The notes below the pieces were generated by a model, which ran no database searches, was not told where the DNA came from, and was given only the letters and a program-made list of their open reading frames with translations. Shown piece after piece: positions 35,671 to 44,929 of a DNA stretch of 64,000 nt; position 1 is the first letter of the stretch, and each line of letters starts with the position of its first letter. The translations under genes were made by a program, and so were the position numbers. The DNA comes from Teratosphaeria epicoccoides. Its lineage: Eukaryota > Ascomycota > Dothideomycetes > Mycosphaerellales > Teratosphaeriaceae. The DNA is taken from assembly GCA_021401465.1 (NCBI GenBank), contig JADDMT010000092.1, positions 1 through 64,000 of the forward strand. The letters are read 5' to 3'.

Positions 35671-35789
35671 ACGTACGGCCACAGGTAGAAGAAAACAGAG
35701 GATCCCGTCCGCTCTCCTGTACTTAAGCTTTTAACCGATGGATTAGTACTGCGGTCGGTGACGACGTGGGAATACCCATTGCTGTACGT
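35671..35789 (+). rRNA. 5S ribosomal RNA, dispersed single gene
   Basis: About 119 nt with fungal 5S landmarks in order: ATCCCGTCCGCTC, TGTACTTAAGC, GATTAGTACT and GGTCGGTGACGACGTGGGAATACCC. Helix I pairs: 5' ACGTACGGC with 3' GCTGTACGT (one G-U). These ends differ from the common fungal form (ACATACGAC/GTTGTATGT) on both sides together, as compensatory changes, which argues for a functional or recently functional molecule. A T-rich Pol III terminator follows. The sequence is somewhat divergent, so it could be a variant 5S or a 5S-derived pseudogene. Confidence 0.85.
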
Positions 35790-35810
35790 TTTTGTTTTCG
35801 TTTTTTTTTC
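35789..35810 (+). terminator. Pol III terminator of 5S (oligo-T)
   Basis: A T5 run at the gene end, then T4, then a T9 run within about 20 bp. Confidence 0.75.
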
Positions 35811-36359
35811 CAGCTCGCCTGTTGTGGTGCCGTCGTGGGGCAGCGTTTAGCTGAGTTTTGCTACCATGTTTTGGATGGCAGAACGTTGCTGTCGGACAGT
35901 CATCATTTCGGATGTAGTACTCCTAGATCGGTGCTCCTGAATCGGTGCTCCTGCGCGGTGTCATGTCGTAGACGTGGCAGAGAATTGACCGTGGCTCCTG
36001 CTCGTCGCCTGTGGTACAGTCCCAGCCGAGATGCAGGACCCTGGAGCTGCTCAAGTACGTTGACCGGAAGCCGTACCGCAGGCTGTGAGCGGAGCCTGTG
36101 GGCAGTGTGGTGAGGTCTGCTAGCGCAAGGTCTGCTGGAGCGCCTTGGTCCGCTCGTCCAACGCATTGTGTCAGTGCTTTGTGGCAAACTGTTGCTGTCT
36201 ACACTGCTTTGTGTCCGTAATCGGAGGGGGAGACACATGGGTAGGGTAACGGGAACTTCAGCGTCGATTCCTTGTTCAGCCCTGAGGCTCTGATAGTCCT
36301 CGCTTGCCAGGACTTCGTCCTTGTCTTCTTCCGCCTCGAGTCGGTAATCGGCCCTAACG
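35811..36359. other. Unmutated DNA, no gene recognised
   Basis: Normal composition. Overlapping open frames on both strands (for example 35903-36364 minus) lack recognisable domains and have no consistent coding character. A short repeat, TCGGTGCTCCTGAATCGGTGC (split as TCGGTGCTCC + TGAATCGGTGC), lies near 35928-35950. Confidence 0.5.
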
Positions 36360-36540
36360 TGCATCTCCTCCTAATGCATTTCTTACCATGCATCTCCTCC
36401 GCATGCATCTCCTCCGCATGCATCTCCTCCCTATGCATCTCCTCCCCATGCATCTCTCACCCCGCATCACCTCTCCATGCGTTTCCTCGCCATGCGTCTC
36501 CTCACCATCCATCTCCTCACCATGCATCTCCTCATCATCC
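36360..36540. repeat. 15-bp minisatellite
   Basis: About 11 tandem units of the form ATGCATCTCCTCCGC. The units from 36388, 36403, 36418 and 36433 are almost identical, with diverged units to 36540. Because the period is a multiple of three, the array creates a periodic Met-His-Leu open frame that should not be taken as a protein. Confidence 0.9.
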
Positions 36541-38390
36541 TATTCCCCACCCCTTAGATCCTGCTCGGTAGTACTCTGCTCCTCAGCCCGATGGCCACCA
36601 GTCCAGGAGCACCATCGCTCGCCGGCTCATGATGCAGACATCACTAGTGCGCGCGAATATCCACTGCATCACCCATCACGCCAAGGCATCTTTCAAGATC
36701 GGGTGTTGCGACTGCACAGCAGCCATGAAATCCTTTCGCAAGATATGCAGCCTGACTGCCTGAAGCCTCAGCGAGATCCCTGTCATAGTGTCGGCACCCA
36801 GTCGTTGGCAAAGATACTACCCTTGCCATTGAAGAATTGCTGTATTGGCATCAACACCTCCCTCCTCACTGCATCCTCGAATGATCTTCCCTGGGCTCGT
36901 GGCCGCCCATGTTTCGGGGTCGTTAGTGCCTGCGCCAAAGAGTCGCTCGAGCACAGTAGGAAATCGTCATGTTGCGCTGAATCAGACTATGTTGGCAGGA
37001 CAGCTTGGTACGCACGCTGCGCCGCCTGATCGCTTGACGTATCCAGCGGGACACCTGCCGGGTTCGTGATATTACTCAAGAAGCGTCCCTGGTAGCTGGT
37101 TCACAAAGAAACCATTCTGTAGCTGCTGTTGTGCGAATCGATCCGTGATAGTGCGGAAATTTTCAACAGTGCTTCTCGAACTAACTCGGATGATCCGCGT
37201 CCACGTCATCTTTGCATTTGAGTCGACAAGTTACAGATGTGAATGTGCTGCGGAAACGACTAGAAGCTGATGTCGGTCCTGAGCGCCAGCGTAATGCAGG
37301 TCGTGGTCAGTGATGATGAAGCAGATCATAATTTGTGGTCTAGGGCCAGAGCGAGCAGCTGCAAGCAGAGGTACACATAGTCTCGGAGGAGAATTTGCAG
37401 TTGTCATGACGACAATAGCCGGTACACTTCCTCATCTCAGTCCGTAGTCGTCTGTGGTGAAATTCTCCCGGCCTCGCTTCTGCTGATTCTGGTGGTAGGT
37501 TAAGTCGCTTTCCTGCGTCGATTGCAGGCAGTGCCGCCAATGATGCACAACATTTTCTCCCTGGCACGTCTCGGTTATGAATATGCTCGATCCCTTCCTT
37601 TTCTGCAGGTGGACCCGCCAGCATGTGAACAAAGAGCAGCGATAGTTTGCTTCGCCTTACTAACACCTCTGAAATTGGGACCTTTCGGGGATGAATATGT
37701 TGAGTGCGTGCTAGAGTTGAGGCTGTCATCGTTGATGGCGCCATCCTGCGTAGGTGGTGGAATATTTTGCGGATTCTCTGCGAAGGCGTCAGCGAGCGGC
37801 TGTCGGAGTAAGCCTCTTCTTGAAAATGCTGGCGAGAGTATGGGACTCCCCGGGCTGTCAGTCAATGGTGCAAGCCATGACATGGCCACATTTTTACAAA
37901 TTGCCGTGCGAGAGGACCTCGGCCATTGTCCTCGATGTCTTATCTTTCAAAGAACACCGTTTGACCTTGATCCAGGAAGGGCCGGTGTGATGAATATCAT
38001 TCGTGTTCTATTAGTGAATCAGACCCTTTCCCGATTCAACTTGTTACGGCAGACTAGCTTGACGATCTTGACGATAAACAGCGCGAGCCAAAGTGGTGTC
38101 GCAGACCGGCCGAATGATTTAATGACAGAACCTGTCTGATGTCGAGGCTTGGTAAGAAGCAATCGTGCCGAAAGCTGCGATTCGTGAGAAGTCGTCGATA
38201 CTAGCATAGCATGCGTGTGGAGTCGAACGTGGTGCTCTGCCTGAATCAAGTGCTTAGGATCCATCACCACCCAGACATGCTGAATGATCCCATGCTGAAT
38301 GATCCCATACTCGGTGCATACATATCCCCGTTAGAGCATGTTTCAAGTTAATCTATGTAGGATACTGTGTAAGTGCAATCTACACGAGCA
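36541..38390. other. Unmutated DNA, no convincing gene
   Basis: Open frames up to about 205 codons (37522-38139, +) exist but overlap others on both strands. They show no motif, signal peptide or family resemblance. A short direct repeat TGAATGATCCCAT-CTGAATGATCCCAT lies at about 38280-38307. Intron-containing genes cannot be excluded. Confidence 0.45.
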
Positions 38391-38745
38391 TCATCGCTTC
38401 TGCTCGTGTTCCTTAGCCGTGACCGGCTCATCTTGCTGTTTGCCTTGAAAGGCAGAGGCAGAAGAGGCGGCAGCGGCAGGTCTACCCGTTAGGGCGGCCG
38501 GATTGCGGAATTGGAGAGGGCGGCGAGGAGGGGAGAGGAAAGTCGGACGAGGTGTGTACGGCGGACGACGGGCAGGAGTAACGAGACCTGGATTTGGTTC
38601 CTCGACCTATCAGGGAGACGTTAGTGTCGAATTTACATCGAGTTTGGTCAGCTGTATGATGTACAGGCTTGGTCTTAGGCGGAGGGCGGATTGGCTTGGC
38701 CTTGAGGCCAAGCGGCGTTGATGGAGGTATTTTTTTGCTGTCCAT
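38391..38745 (-). CDS. Small two-exon protein, proline-rich and basic, function unknown
   Basis: Proposed exons: 38745-38665 and 38606-38391. The ATG at 38745 follows an in-frame TAA. The 58-bp intron starts GTACAT, has a branch-like ACTAAC and ends ATAG; it keeps phase 0. The unspliced frame stops early, but the spliced one runs 98 codons. The product starts MDSKKIPPSTPLGLKAKPIR and is rich in Pro, Lys and Ala, ending AKEHEQKR. No domain, signal peptide or membrane segment was seen, and it is likely disordered. It may be a complete small gene or the start of a longer one. There are no RIP stops, unlike the flanking elements. Confidence 0.5.
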
Positions 38746-38869
38746 AGCAGCGTTGTATTTCTCAGTACGAACGTGGACTTACGACCAAGCTAAATGTACC
38801 TCAGAGTAGTGCATCTAAACAATACGTAGAAGTAGCAGCCAGGCGAGGGAAAGGGCAAGATGTAGCTCT

Positions 38870-39420
38870 CGAAAGCGCAGGTCACAGATATAGAAGGTAA
38901 AAGTAATGCCAGTGTTGCTAGAACTCCGATGGCTGCCGCTCCCTGAGAAAAGAAGGCCCACTTCAGAGGAAGTGCCTGCCTGCGATCAGCATCAGCAGCA
39001 ATCTTGCTTCTCAGATCGGCGTATGCGGATGAAGCGCGAATTGATCCTGCCACGAGCGTCTGCCCTGCGTTGCGCTTTTTACCCTTGTCTCGACGTATAG
39101 CAGAAGCCAACGCACGCTTGTCAATGTCTTCTAGTTACTCATAGCGCAGGCGTAGCAGCTTTTCTCCTCCACACCCTCCACTGAATGCTGTTCGAATTAA
39201 GGAGCGAGAGGAAGGATCTCCTTGAGGCGGGCGTAGCGGCTCTGATCTTCTATGCCCTCTGTTGCAAGCTTATTGCGGCTTCCGCGAGAAGACCCTCCTC
39301 GGCACCTCCACTCAAGGAACAGATCTCCTTAGTACGCCGCAGTCGTTCCTCACTCTGCCGATCCTCAATGCTAGTAACGACTCTTGCGCCCTCGTATGCT
39401 ACCATCTCTCGTGTAGCCAT
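38870..39420 (-). pseudogene. Probable coiled-coil protein pseudogene with frameshifts
   Basis: The first frame starts at ATG 39420 (MATREMVAYEGARVVTSIED) and is coding-like to about 39255. It then passes into a second frame (EGIEDQSRYARLKEILPLAP) and a third (RLRYE-LEDIDKRALASAIRR and on to a hydrophobic stretch FFSQGAAAIGVLATLALLL near 38900). The joins look like 1-2 bp indels rather than introns. TAG/TAA replace likely Gln codons twice. The product would be helical and charged with one C-terminal membrane segment. No family was recognised. Alternatively, short introns were missed. Confidence 0.4.
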
Positions 39421-39473
39421 TCGATTCGATCGTGGCTCCCTAGCTCATGATGATGCTGCCGTTCGGGAGTAAC

Positions 39474-39698
39474 ATGACAAAGTCGAAAGCGCAGCCACCT
39501 AGGAAGAGACCTTCCGTGTCAGAGGCAGATGACACCTCGTCGAGCAAGATCACAAGGTCTCTACTACTACCGCGGCACATGGGGAATCTGTTGATCGTTA
39601 GTGAGCCTTACGTACTGCAGTCGCGATCGGCCTTAGTGCCGCTAGAAGTCAGTAATGGCAAGCTAGGAATGCTCTCGCTATGCGTAAGGCATAATTAG
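39474..39698 (+). CDS. Hypothetical small ORF (74 codons)
   Basis: ATG 39474 to TAG 39698. The product starts MTKSKAQPPRKRPSVSEADD, basic then acidic, like the disordered N-terminus of a fungal nuclear protein. The opposite strand is also partly open. It may be a first exon; no domain is visible. Low confidence. Confidence 0.25.
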   Translation: MTKSKAQPPRKRPSVSEADDTSSSKITRSLLLPRHMGNLLIVSEPYVLQSRSALVPLEVSNGKLGMLSLCVRHN

Positions 39699-39958
39699 TA
39701 GCATCAGGGCTTAATGGATCCTCCACGACTACTTTGTCCGCAAGCTAAAGCCTATGCACACAGGAAAAGCTCAATCTTGCGTATCCGCTATATCTGTATG
39801 CTCCTGGGGACGCAATGACTGCGCGAGCCATATAGGGTGAAGGTAGATATGTATCTGACAAGAAAGCTGATAGCGGTTATCACGAATTGTTTGATAGGAT
39901 GTACGCTAATTAGCTCGGAGAATGGCTAATAATGAGGGCTGAAGCGGAGGGCACCTAT
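39699..39958. other. Unmutated spacer, nothing recognised
   Basis: No coding frame, repeat or RNA gene was seen. Confidence 0.4.
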
Positions 39959-40041
39959 TAATCGTGTTGCTTCGCTAGCTTGTAAAGCTTGGCTTAGTAC
40001 TCGCTACTAAGTCTAGCGTAGTGAGCGAAGCAACACGATTA
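39959..40041. mobile_element. 83-bp MITE-like inverted-repeat element
   Basis: Perfect 18-bp terminal inverted repeats, TAATCGTGTTGCTTCGCT at 39959-39976 and its exact complement AGCGAAGCAACACGATTA at 40024-40041. If the outer TA is the target duplication, the element proper is 79 bp with TA/TA flanks, as for Tc1-mariner-type insertions. The centre holds a second short palindrome (CTTAGTA...TACTAAG). Confidence 0.75.
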
Positions 40042-40627
40042 TCTCTGTGTGTTGCTTGACTCGTGCGGCATCCTGACTAATCAGAATCCAGGTTTCTCGA
40101 CCTAGACCATGATAGCGTAATCTCCTAGAGTAATTAAGAAGGCCTCTCGCCCTGTGCTAGTCGATGATACCCTGGGAAAGAAACACATTGCCCGTGCTAG
40201 CGGATAGTGCTGGCGTTACCGGGAGCAATCTCTCTTGCATGTGCTTGTGTGGCCAAGCACTCTTCTTCTTCATCGGACGGAAGTGCCGTCGTTCACTGAG
40301 GCTTTGCAACACTCTTATGTCTTGCTTGTTAGCACCTTTCTGCTCCCAGCGCATCGTCGTCGTCACGACATACCCTCTAAACACTGCCTATATACTCCCG
40401 CCTCCGCCCGTACATCCTCCTGACTTGTCTCGGCCCTGCAGACTCCCCTCCTCCTCTGCATACTCTATCCTGTCTGTCCGCCAAATGAGAATCAACACTC
40501 GATCGGAGGTGCCCCGCCCCCACCCCCGCCAAACCCGCCCCGCTTTCCATCAAGATGTCCCGCTTCACATCACTCCGCACTAGTACTTGATTAAGGTATT
40601 ACTATACGACTACGATCTCGGTGCTCC
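40042..40627. other. Unmutated DNA with a pyrimidine-rich tract, promoter-like
   Basis: About 40400-40580 is rich in C and T on + (CCTCC, CCCCGCCCCC). It leads to ATG at 40556 with a short frame (MSRFTSLRTST-stop). This resembles a fungal promoter and 5' leader, but no gene body follows, so it may be the stump of a lost gene. Overlapping open frames at 40157-40583 have no recognisable content. Confidence 0.3.
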
Positions 40628-40652
40628 GGTGAGGCCAAGCACAGGCCTCACC
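40628..40652. repeat. Perfect 9-bp stem with 7-base loop
   Basis: GGTGAGGCC, loop AAGCACA, GGCCTCACC. A short perfect hairpin; its role is unknown. Confidence 0.6.
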
Positions 40653-42363
40653 TTGGACGCTCACCAGATTCTTCGCGCCTAATGCAAAGACACGTACCTA
40701 GTATTAAGCAGCTACACCGTTGTTGTTGTTCTCCTCTAATTTTATTAATTCTCCAAAGTTGATGGAATCTGCTCATCGTCGGAGCGCCCATGTCAGCTTC
40801 GGCACGCGCCTCGTCGGGCTCCTCGGTGCCAGTGTTGACAATGCGATGAAGTGCAGCAGGACCGCGAGCTAGGGCGGGAGATCAGGGCACTGAGTGTAGG
40901 AGTGGAGGTAGCAGTGGCAGGAGTCTGGAATCCTCTGGAGAAGCGCTACACCGGCCCTCCCTTCGACATCAAGAATGAAACTCAATGAGCTTCAACACGT
41001 AGAGTTGCACCAATCTCAGCGGAGCCTGTGGCCAGCCTATGAAGCAACTCATACGCATTTCTCTTGGTGGTATACCGGAGCGCGTCGCTATTATTGTGTC
41101 GTCACCTGGACGTTCTGATGTACATACCTAGCCTGGCATCCTGTCTATTGCAGCGCCGCCCTCTCATCTGCTGTAGCCCATCAACCCCGCGTCCGGCTGC
41201 TGCAATGCCATCTCGAAGATCCCTGCTCGCACGGCCAGTAGCTGCATCATTGCAGCAAGATGGCTGGACGCTGACGTGATAAAGTGCATACTCGGTCAGG
41301 GGTCCTTCTCCGGAGAAGCGCTATCCCCGCGTCTCATGCTGCCCTACCCGTCGCTGCAGCTGCACTAGGAGCCGCTGCTGTTGGTGCGCTGTCTCAATAT
41401 CCTCAAGCACGGATGCGCATACTATCAATTCCTGCTGCTGCTGCGGCGGCGCTGTCTCAGAGTCTTCAAGCACAGACGTGCAAACCGTCAATTGCTGCTG
41501 ACAATGTCAAGAGATAGTGCAAAGTCGGTTTGCTTGGGGGTCAGTGTGTGTTGATGATTCTCTGTACAACTGCAAATGAGTTCCAGATCTGCGTGGCAAG
41601 TCAGTACACAAGTCGTGAAATTTCCCTGAAGAGAATGGACTTTCCTTGATTCATGTTTCATCCACGCCGTCATAGCATAGGCCGATGTCAGACTGGTCAC
41701 CGCTTTCCACTCATGCCTTTCGAAGTCTGGCTGCAGACGGGCCGAGGAGGGCAGGAGTGGGTGGTACGGCCTTTCTGTCAGACGGAGCCGCTGTCAGCGG
41801 CTCAGATCGCCGGGAAACATAGCTCATTCAGGAGATATGGCGGCATGGAGTGAGATTGGGATATGTATGTCCATCCTGGCATATTCCTCCGTCTGTGGTC
41901 ATGGAGCTTACGAGGGAGAACAGAAACCGCTCGACCGTCGCAGAGACACAGCACCTCTACGGCTGCACGATGGTCCTCTGATGTTGCCGAACCTCGCCGG
42001 AAGGGCTCCGGTGGACGGTACTCGTCAAGACCACCACCGTCTCGCACCTGATGGACGAGAATACTGCTGGCAAGGGCGGGTTTGCAGCGACATGACCGTC
42101 AACATTCAACCGCGGCAGACCGGCTGGCTGGTGCAGCGGTATAGCAGGCAGGCCAAGGAACCGAGAGCCAGGACCAGGGTGCACACTGGCCTTGTCGTCT
42201 TGTCATCTTCTCTTTGCCCTTACTGCTGTACCTCCATTCGGCTTGACCGCGGGGGATGTCGCTTTCGAAGTGGCGGGATGGGCCGAAGGGAGCAATGCTC
42301 GTCGTATATGGGTATGTCGTACACTGGAAGATCGCGAGTATTGACGGCTGACCTTGTGCATAG
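40653..42363. other. Unmutated DNA, no convincing gene
   Basis: GC-richer than the surroundings, with open frames on both strands (for example 41837-42382 +, 181 codons; 42099-42434 -), none with a recognisable domain. A GCTGCTGCTGCGGCGGCG trinucleotide run lies near 41430 and produces poly-Ala readings. CTGCTGCTG-type repeats may inflate these frames. Confidence 0.4.
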
Positions 42364-42735
42364 TCACCTCGAAGCTCGATAGGGTCGCAAGCGGTGATGC
42401 AAGTCAACGATATTGATACGGCGGAGACGTCCACATCTCAGAAGCCATGGCCCGACGGGGGTGCCACGTGCGCCACGCGAAGTTGATTTTCCCACGATTC
42501 GACAAACATTGCATCCTGCATAACTACAATTCGCACCGTATTCACTCAAAGACCGCATGCGGAAGTCCGCTGGTTCTTGCGAGCAACCCAATTGGCGGCG
42601 GCCTTGCGCAAGTCCCAGGCCACCACTTTCGAGCAGCAACAGATTTGAAGAGAGGACAACGAGGTAGAGAGATGAGAACAAGCACGGACAACGCGAGGAC
42701 GGGCAGGTTATGAAAGGGAATGAGGAGTCACTCAT
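42364..42735 (-). CDS. Hypothetical ORF (123 codons)
   Basis: ATG 42735 to TGA 42364. The N-terminus MSDSSFPFITCPSSRCPCLF leads to a hydrophobic stretch (LFSSLYLVVLSSNLLLL, residues about 19-35), so a signal anchor is possible. The middle has a CSYAGCNVC cysteine group. No family was recognised. It lies in the RIP-free block, so the absence of stops is less telling. Confidence 0.25.
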   Translation of the reverse strand: MSDSSFPFITCPSSRCPCLFSSLYLVVLSSNLLLLESGGLGLAQGRRQLGCSQEPADFRMRSLSEYGANCSYAGCNVCRIVGKSTSRGARGTPVGPWLLRCGRLRRINIVDLHHRLRPYRASR

Positions 42736-42802
42736 CTGGCAAGGCAGGCATGGCTAAGGGATGGAAATGAGAGTCTCGACACCTTGCTCCTTGGCAGCCG
42801 AG
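42736..42802. other. Short spacer 5' of the hypothetical ORF
   Basis: Nothing recognised apart from its position upstream of 42735. Confidence 0.3.
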
Positions 42803-42876
42803 CGCACCACTGGCTTAGGCAGGCGTAAGTGAAGCTGCAGATTCGCTTGCGCCTGCCTGTCTTCGTGGTGGGTGCT
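42803..42876 (+). repeat. Long imperfect stem-loop with G-U-compatible arms
   Basis: The arm AGGCAGGCGTAAGTGAA (42818-42833 region) pairs with TTCGCTTGCGCCTGCCT (42843-42859) around a CTGCAG centre. The two mismatched positions are T opposite G, so they pair as G-U in a + strand RNA. Outer arms GCACCAC and GTGGTG extend the stem. It could be a foldback element or a hairpin RNA precursor. Confidence 0.65.
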
Positions 42877-44230
42877 TGACGAAAGGTGGTCGGGACACAT
42901 GACTTGTGCTAGGGATTGCACAGATGAAGTAGAGGCTCCGTTAGTATCAGCGATAGTGGATGATTGTCTCGCGTGCGGTACTGTGCCTTCAATGGAGGTG
43001 GCTCGCAGGCACTAGCAGGTTTCTAACTGAGTGCTGAGCAGTCTGAAGTGTGGAGGTGCAGTACGTGTTGTTGTTTGTACATGTACGAAGATGAAGCGGA
43101 TAGGCAAGCTTATCCGGCTAATACAAACCCATTTAGTAGATTTGGCTCAATGACCCTAACGATGACCTTGACATCGTTGCCTATCATCATTCAACATATT
43201 CTCCATCCTCTTGACCGGCTGCTCTCTCGGTTGTCCATGCTCGCCTCACAGCAATAATCGATCGGACAGCTTCGCATATCACTACCTAGCTTGTGCCTAA
43301 CAGGCGGAGCCTAAAGCGTCCCGCCTCGGCGGCTCTAGCTCCTTGCCGCCAACCTCCGCATATAGTATTCACATCTTCCTGGTACTATTGTCTACATATG
43401 GCATTCGCCTCTTCCTGATCTCTGCGCCCGTCCGAACTTGCAGACTACCGGCGCGCCTCGTCTCGGGCCTGACTGCCGTCCATCCGCCTCAGAAACCCGC
43501 AGATCTTCGCGATTAAGGGTTGCAATCGTAATGTGGCGGTAGTAATCGGGAGGAGAGAGACTGTCGCAGGGGCCGCGGTCATACTGTCTAAGGCGGAAGA
43601 GCTCCTAGTCTTCTTTCATGATGCTTGAGGCGCTAGTGCGAGGCGCTAGTGCCAGACTCTGTACGTCCGATCTGTAGCGTGAGGCATGAAGTAGGACTCT
43701 TCCGGTCCCAGCCTTGGATGAAGAGCTCTCCTTGACTGCGTGTGAATGTACTGCCGACGAGTCCGGTGTTTGTGCGGCGTTGCGGCAAGTCGTCCGCTAG
43801 GTTGCACTCGCTCTAGCCAGTACGTGACTGGCGGTGTTATTTCTGCCTCTTGCGCCCCAGCGAGAGCGTCAATGGCTGCCGCGCGTGGAACTGTATATGC
43901 TCCTCGCGCGCGCTACTGCCGCAGACTGCCCAAAACATGTCGGGAGAACGACTTCTTGGCCATATAACCTTTGAGTTAAAGGATGGCTCTTGAGATCGGA
44001 GGGTCGCGGCTGGCGCTGCCGAAGAGGTGCGCGAGAAGACCGAGGGTAGGAGGTGACTTTGTGGCGCAGAGCGACTTTAAGAACGCTACGTGCTGTCCTT
44101 GACTGTAGAAGGTGAGGATCAGGTCTGGATCACCTGGCCGAATTCTCTGGCGTAGACGACTCGGCAGCGGGGATCACGGCGGTCGATATGTGCCAAAGTC
44201 TGTATGCCTAACCACATCAATATTAGCTGA
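42877..44230. other. Unmutated DNA, no convincing gene
   Basis: A 13-bp tandem duplication (GAGGCGCTAGTGC twice) lies at about 43627-43652. Small open frames (43048-43257; 43746-43967) have no recognisable domain. Near 44230 the sequence changes back to the RIP texture. Confidence 0.45.
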
Positions 44231-44668
44231 GTTGGCTTAAAGCCACGTTTATTGTCATCATGCTACCTCTGACTAGTAACTAGATGCATTAGTAGTAGTA
44301 GATGTAAGACTATATTGATACTAGAATCTCCTATGTTTAAACACAAGAGATAGTAACATATAAAGAATATGTTATTATAAGTTATTATGTATTCACAAAG
44401 TAGCTTAATAAATAGGGCTTTTATTCATATGCTCCGCGTCTAGGAGGTAAGGACAAAGCAAAGATTAATGTTATAGTTACTTGTAACAGGTAGTTAGGTA
44501 ACTTCTTATTACGTAAGCTAAGGCTTCTTTAGAGAGTACAAACATAAGTAGGAGCTAAGACAGAATGATTAGTACAAAGGTAATTCTAATTAGTAAGTAT
44601 ATAACATAAGTTAAACACATTAACACTATAAGGGTATCTTAATATTCCTAAATACATAGGAGATTCTT
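44231..44668. other. AT-rich RIP-type DNA, nothing recognised
   Basis: TAGTAG-rich and without coding character. Confidence 0.4.
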
Positions 44669-44814
44669 AGTACTCTATCCTACTCTGTTACCCTGTTTAA
44701 CAGAGCACTATAGAGTAGTAGAGCGTTCTATAGCAGCTATGCCTAGTACTCTATCCTACTCTATTACTCTGTTTAATAGAGTACTATAGAATAGTAGAGT
44801 ACTCTATAGTACTA
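44669..44814. repeat. Two tandem 76-bp units, each a palindrome
   Basis: Units start at 44669 and 44745, each beginning AGTACTCTATCCTACTCT. Each unit reads nearly the same on both strands around TTACTCTGTTTAATAGAG-like centres, so each can fold into a long hairpin. Ends recur as AGTACT/AGTACT. Confidence 0.75.
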
Positions 44815-44929
44815 TCTCTACTTGTTATGTAGACTATAATTAGCTAAAGCTTAGCCCTAGAACATTCCGTAATACTATCTCCCTTCTAGCCTAGCTTGTC
44901 CTAAGTCTCGGCTGTAAAGTTGCTACCTT

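Noticed and set aside
35671..35789. 5S-related SINE instead of a 5S gene
   Set aside because: No A-rich tail, no second copy in the window, and upstream TATA plus compensatory helix changes favour a real 5S gene. A SINE is not fully excluded.
36388..37029. 213-codon + open frame
   Set aside because: Its first third is the minisatellite and the rest has no coding character; overlapping frames on both strands are equally open.
37522..38139. 205-codon + open frame
   Set aside because: No domain or biased composition, and it competes with open frames on the other strand; left as unsupported.
42364..42480. Start of a heterokaryon-incompatibility (HET) type gene
   Set aside because: A short MASEMWTSPPYQYR reading on minus recalls such N-termini, but no HET motif follows.
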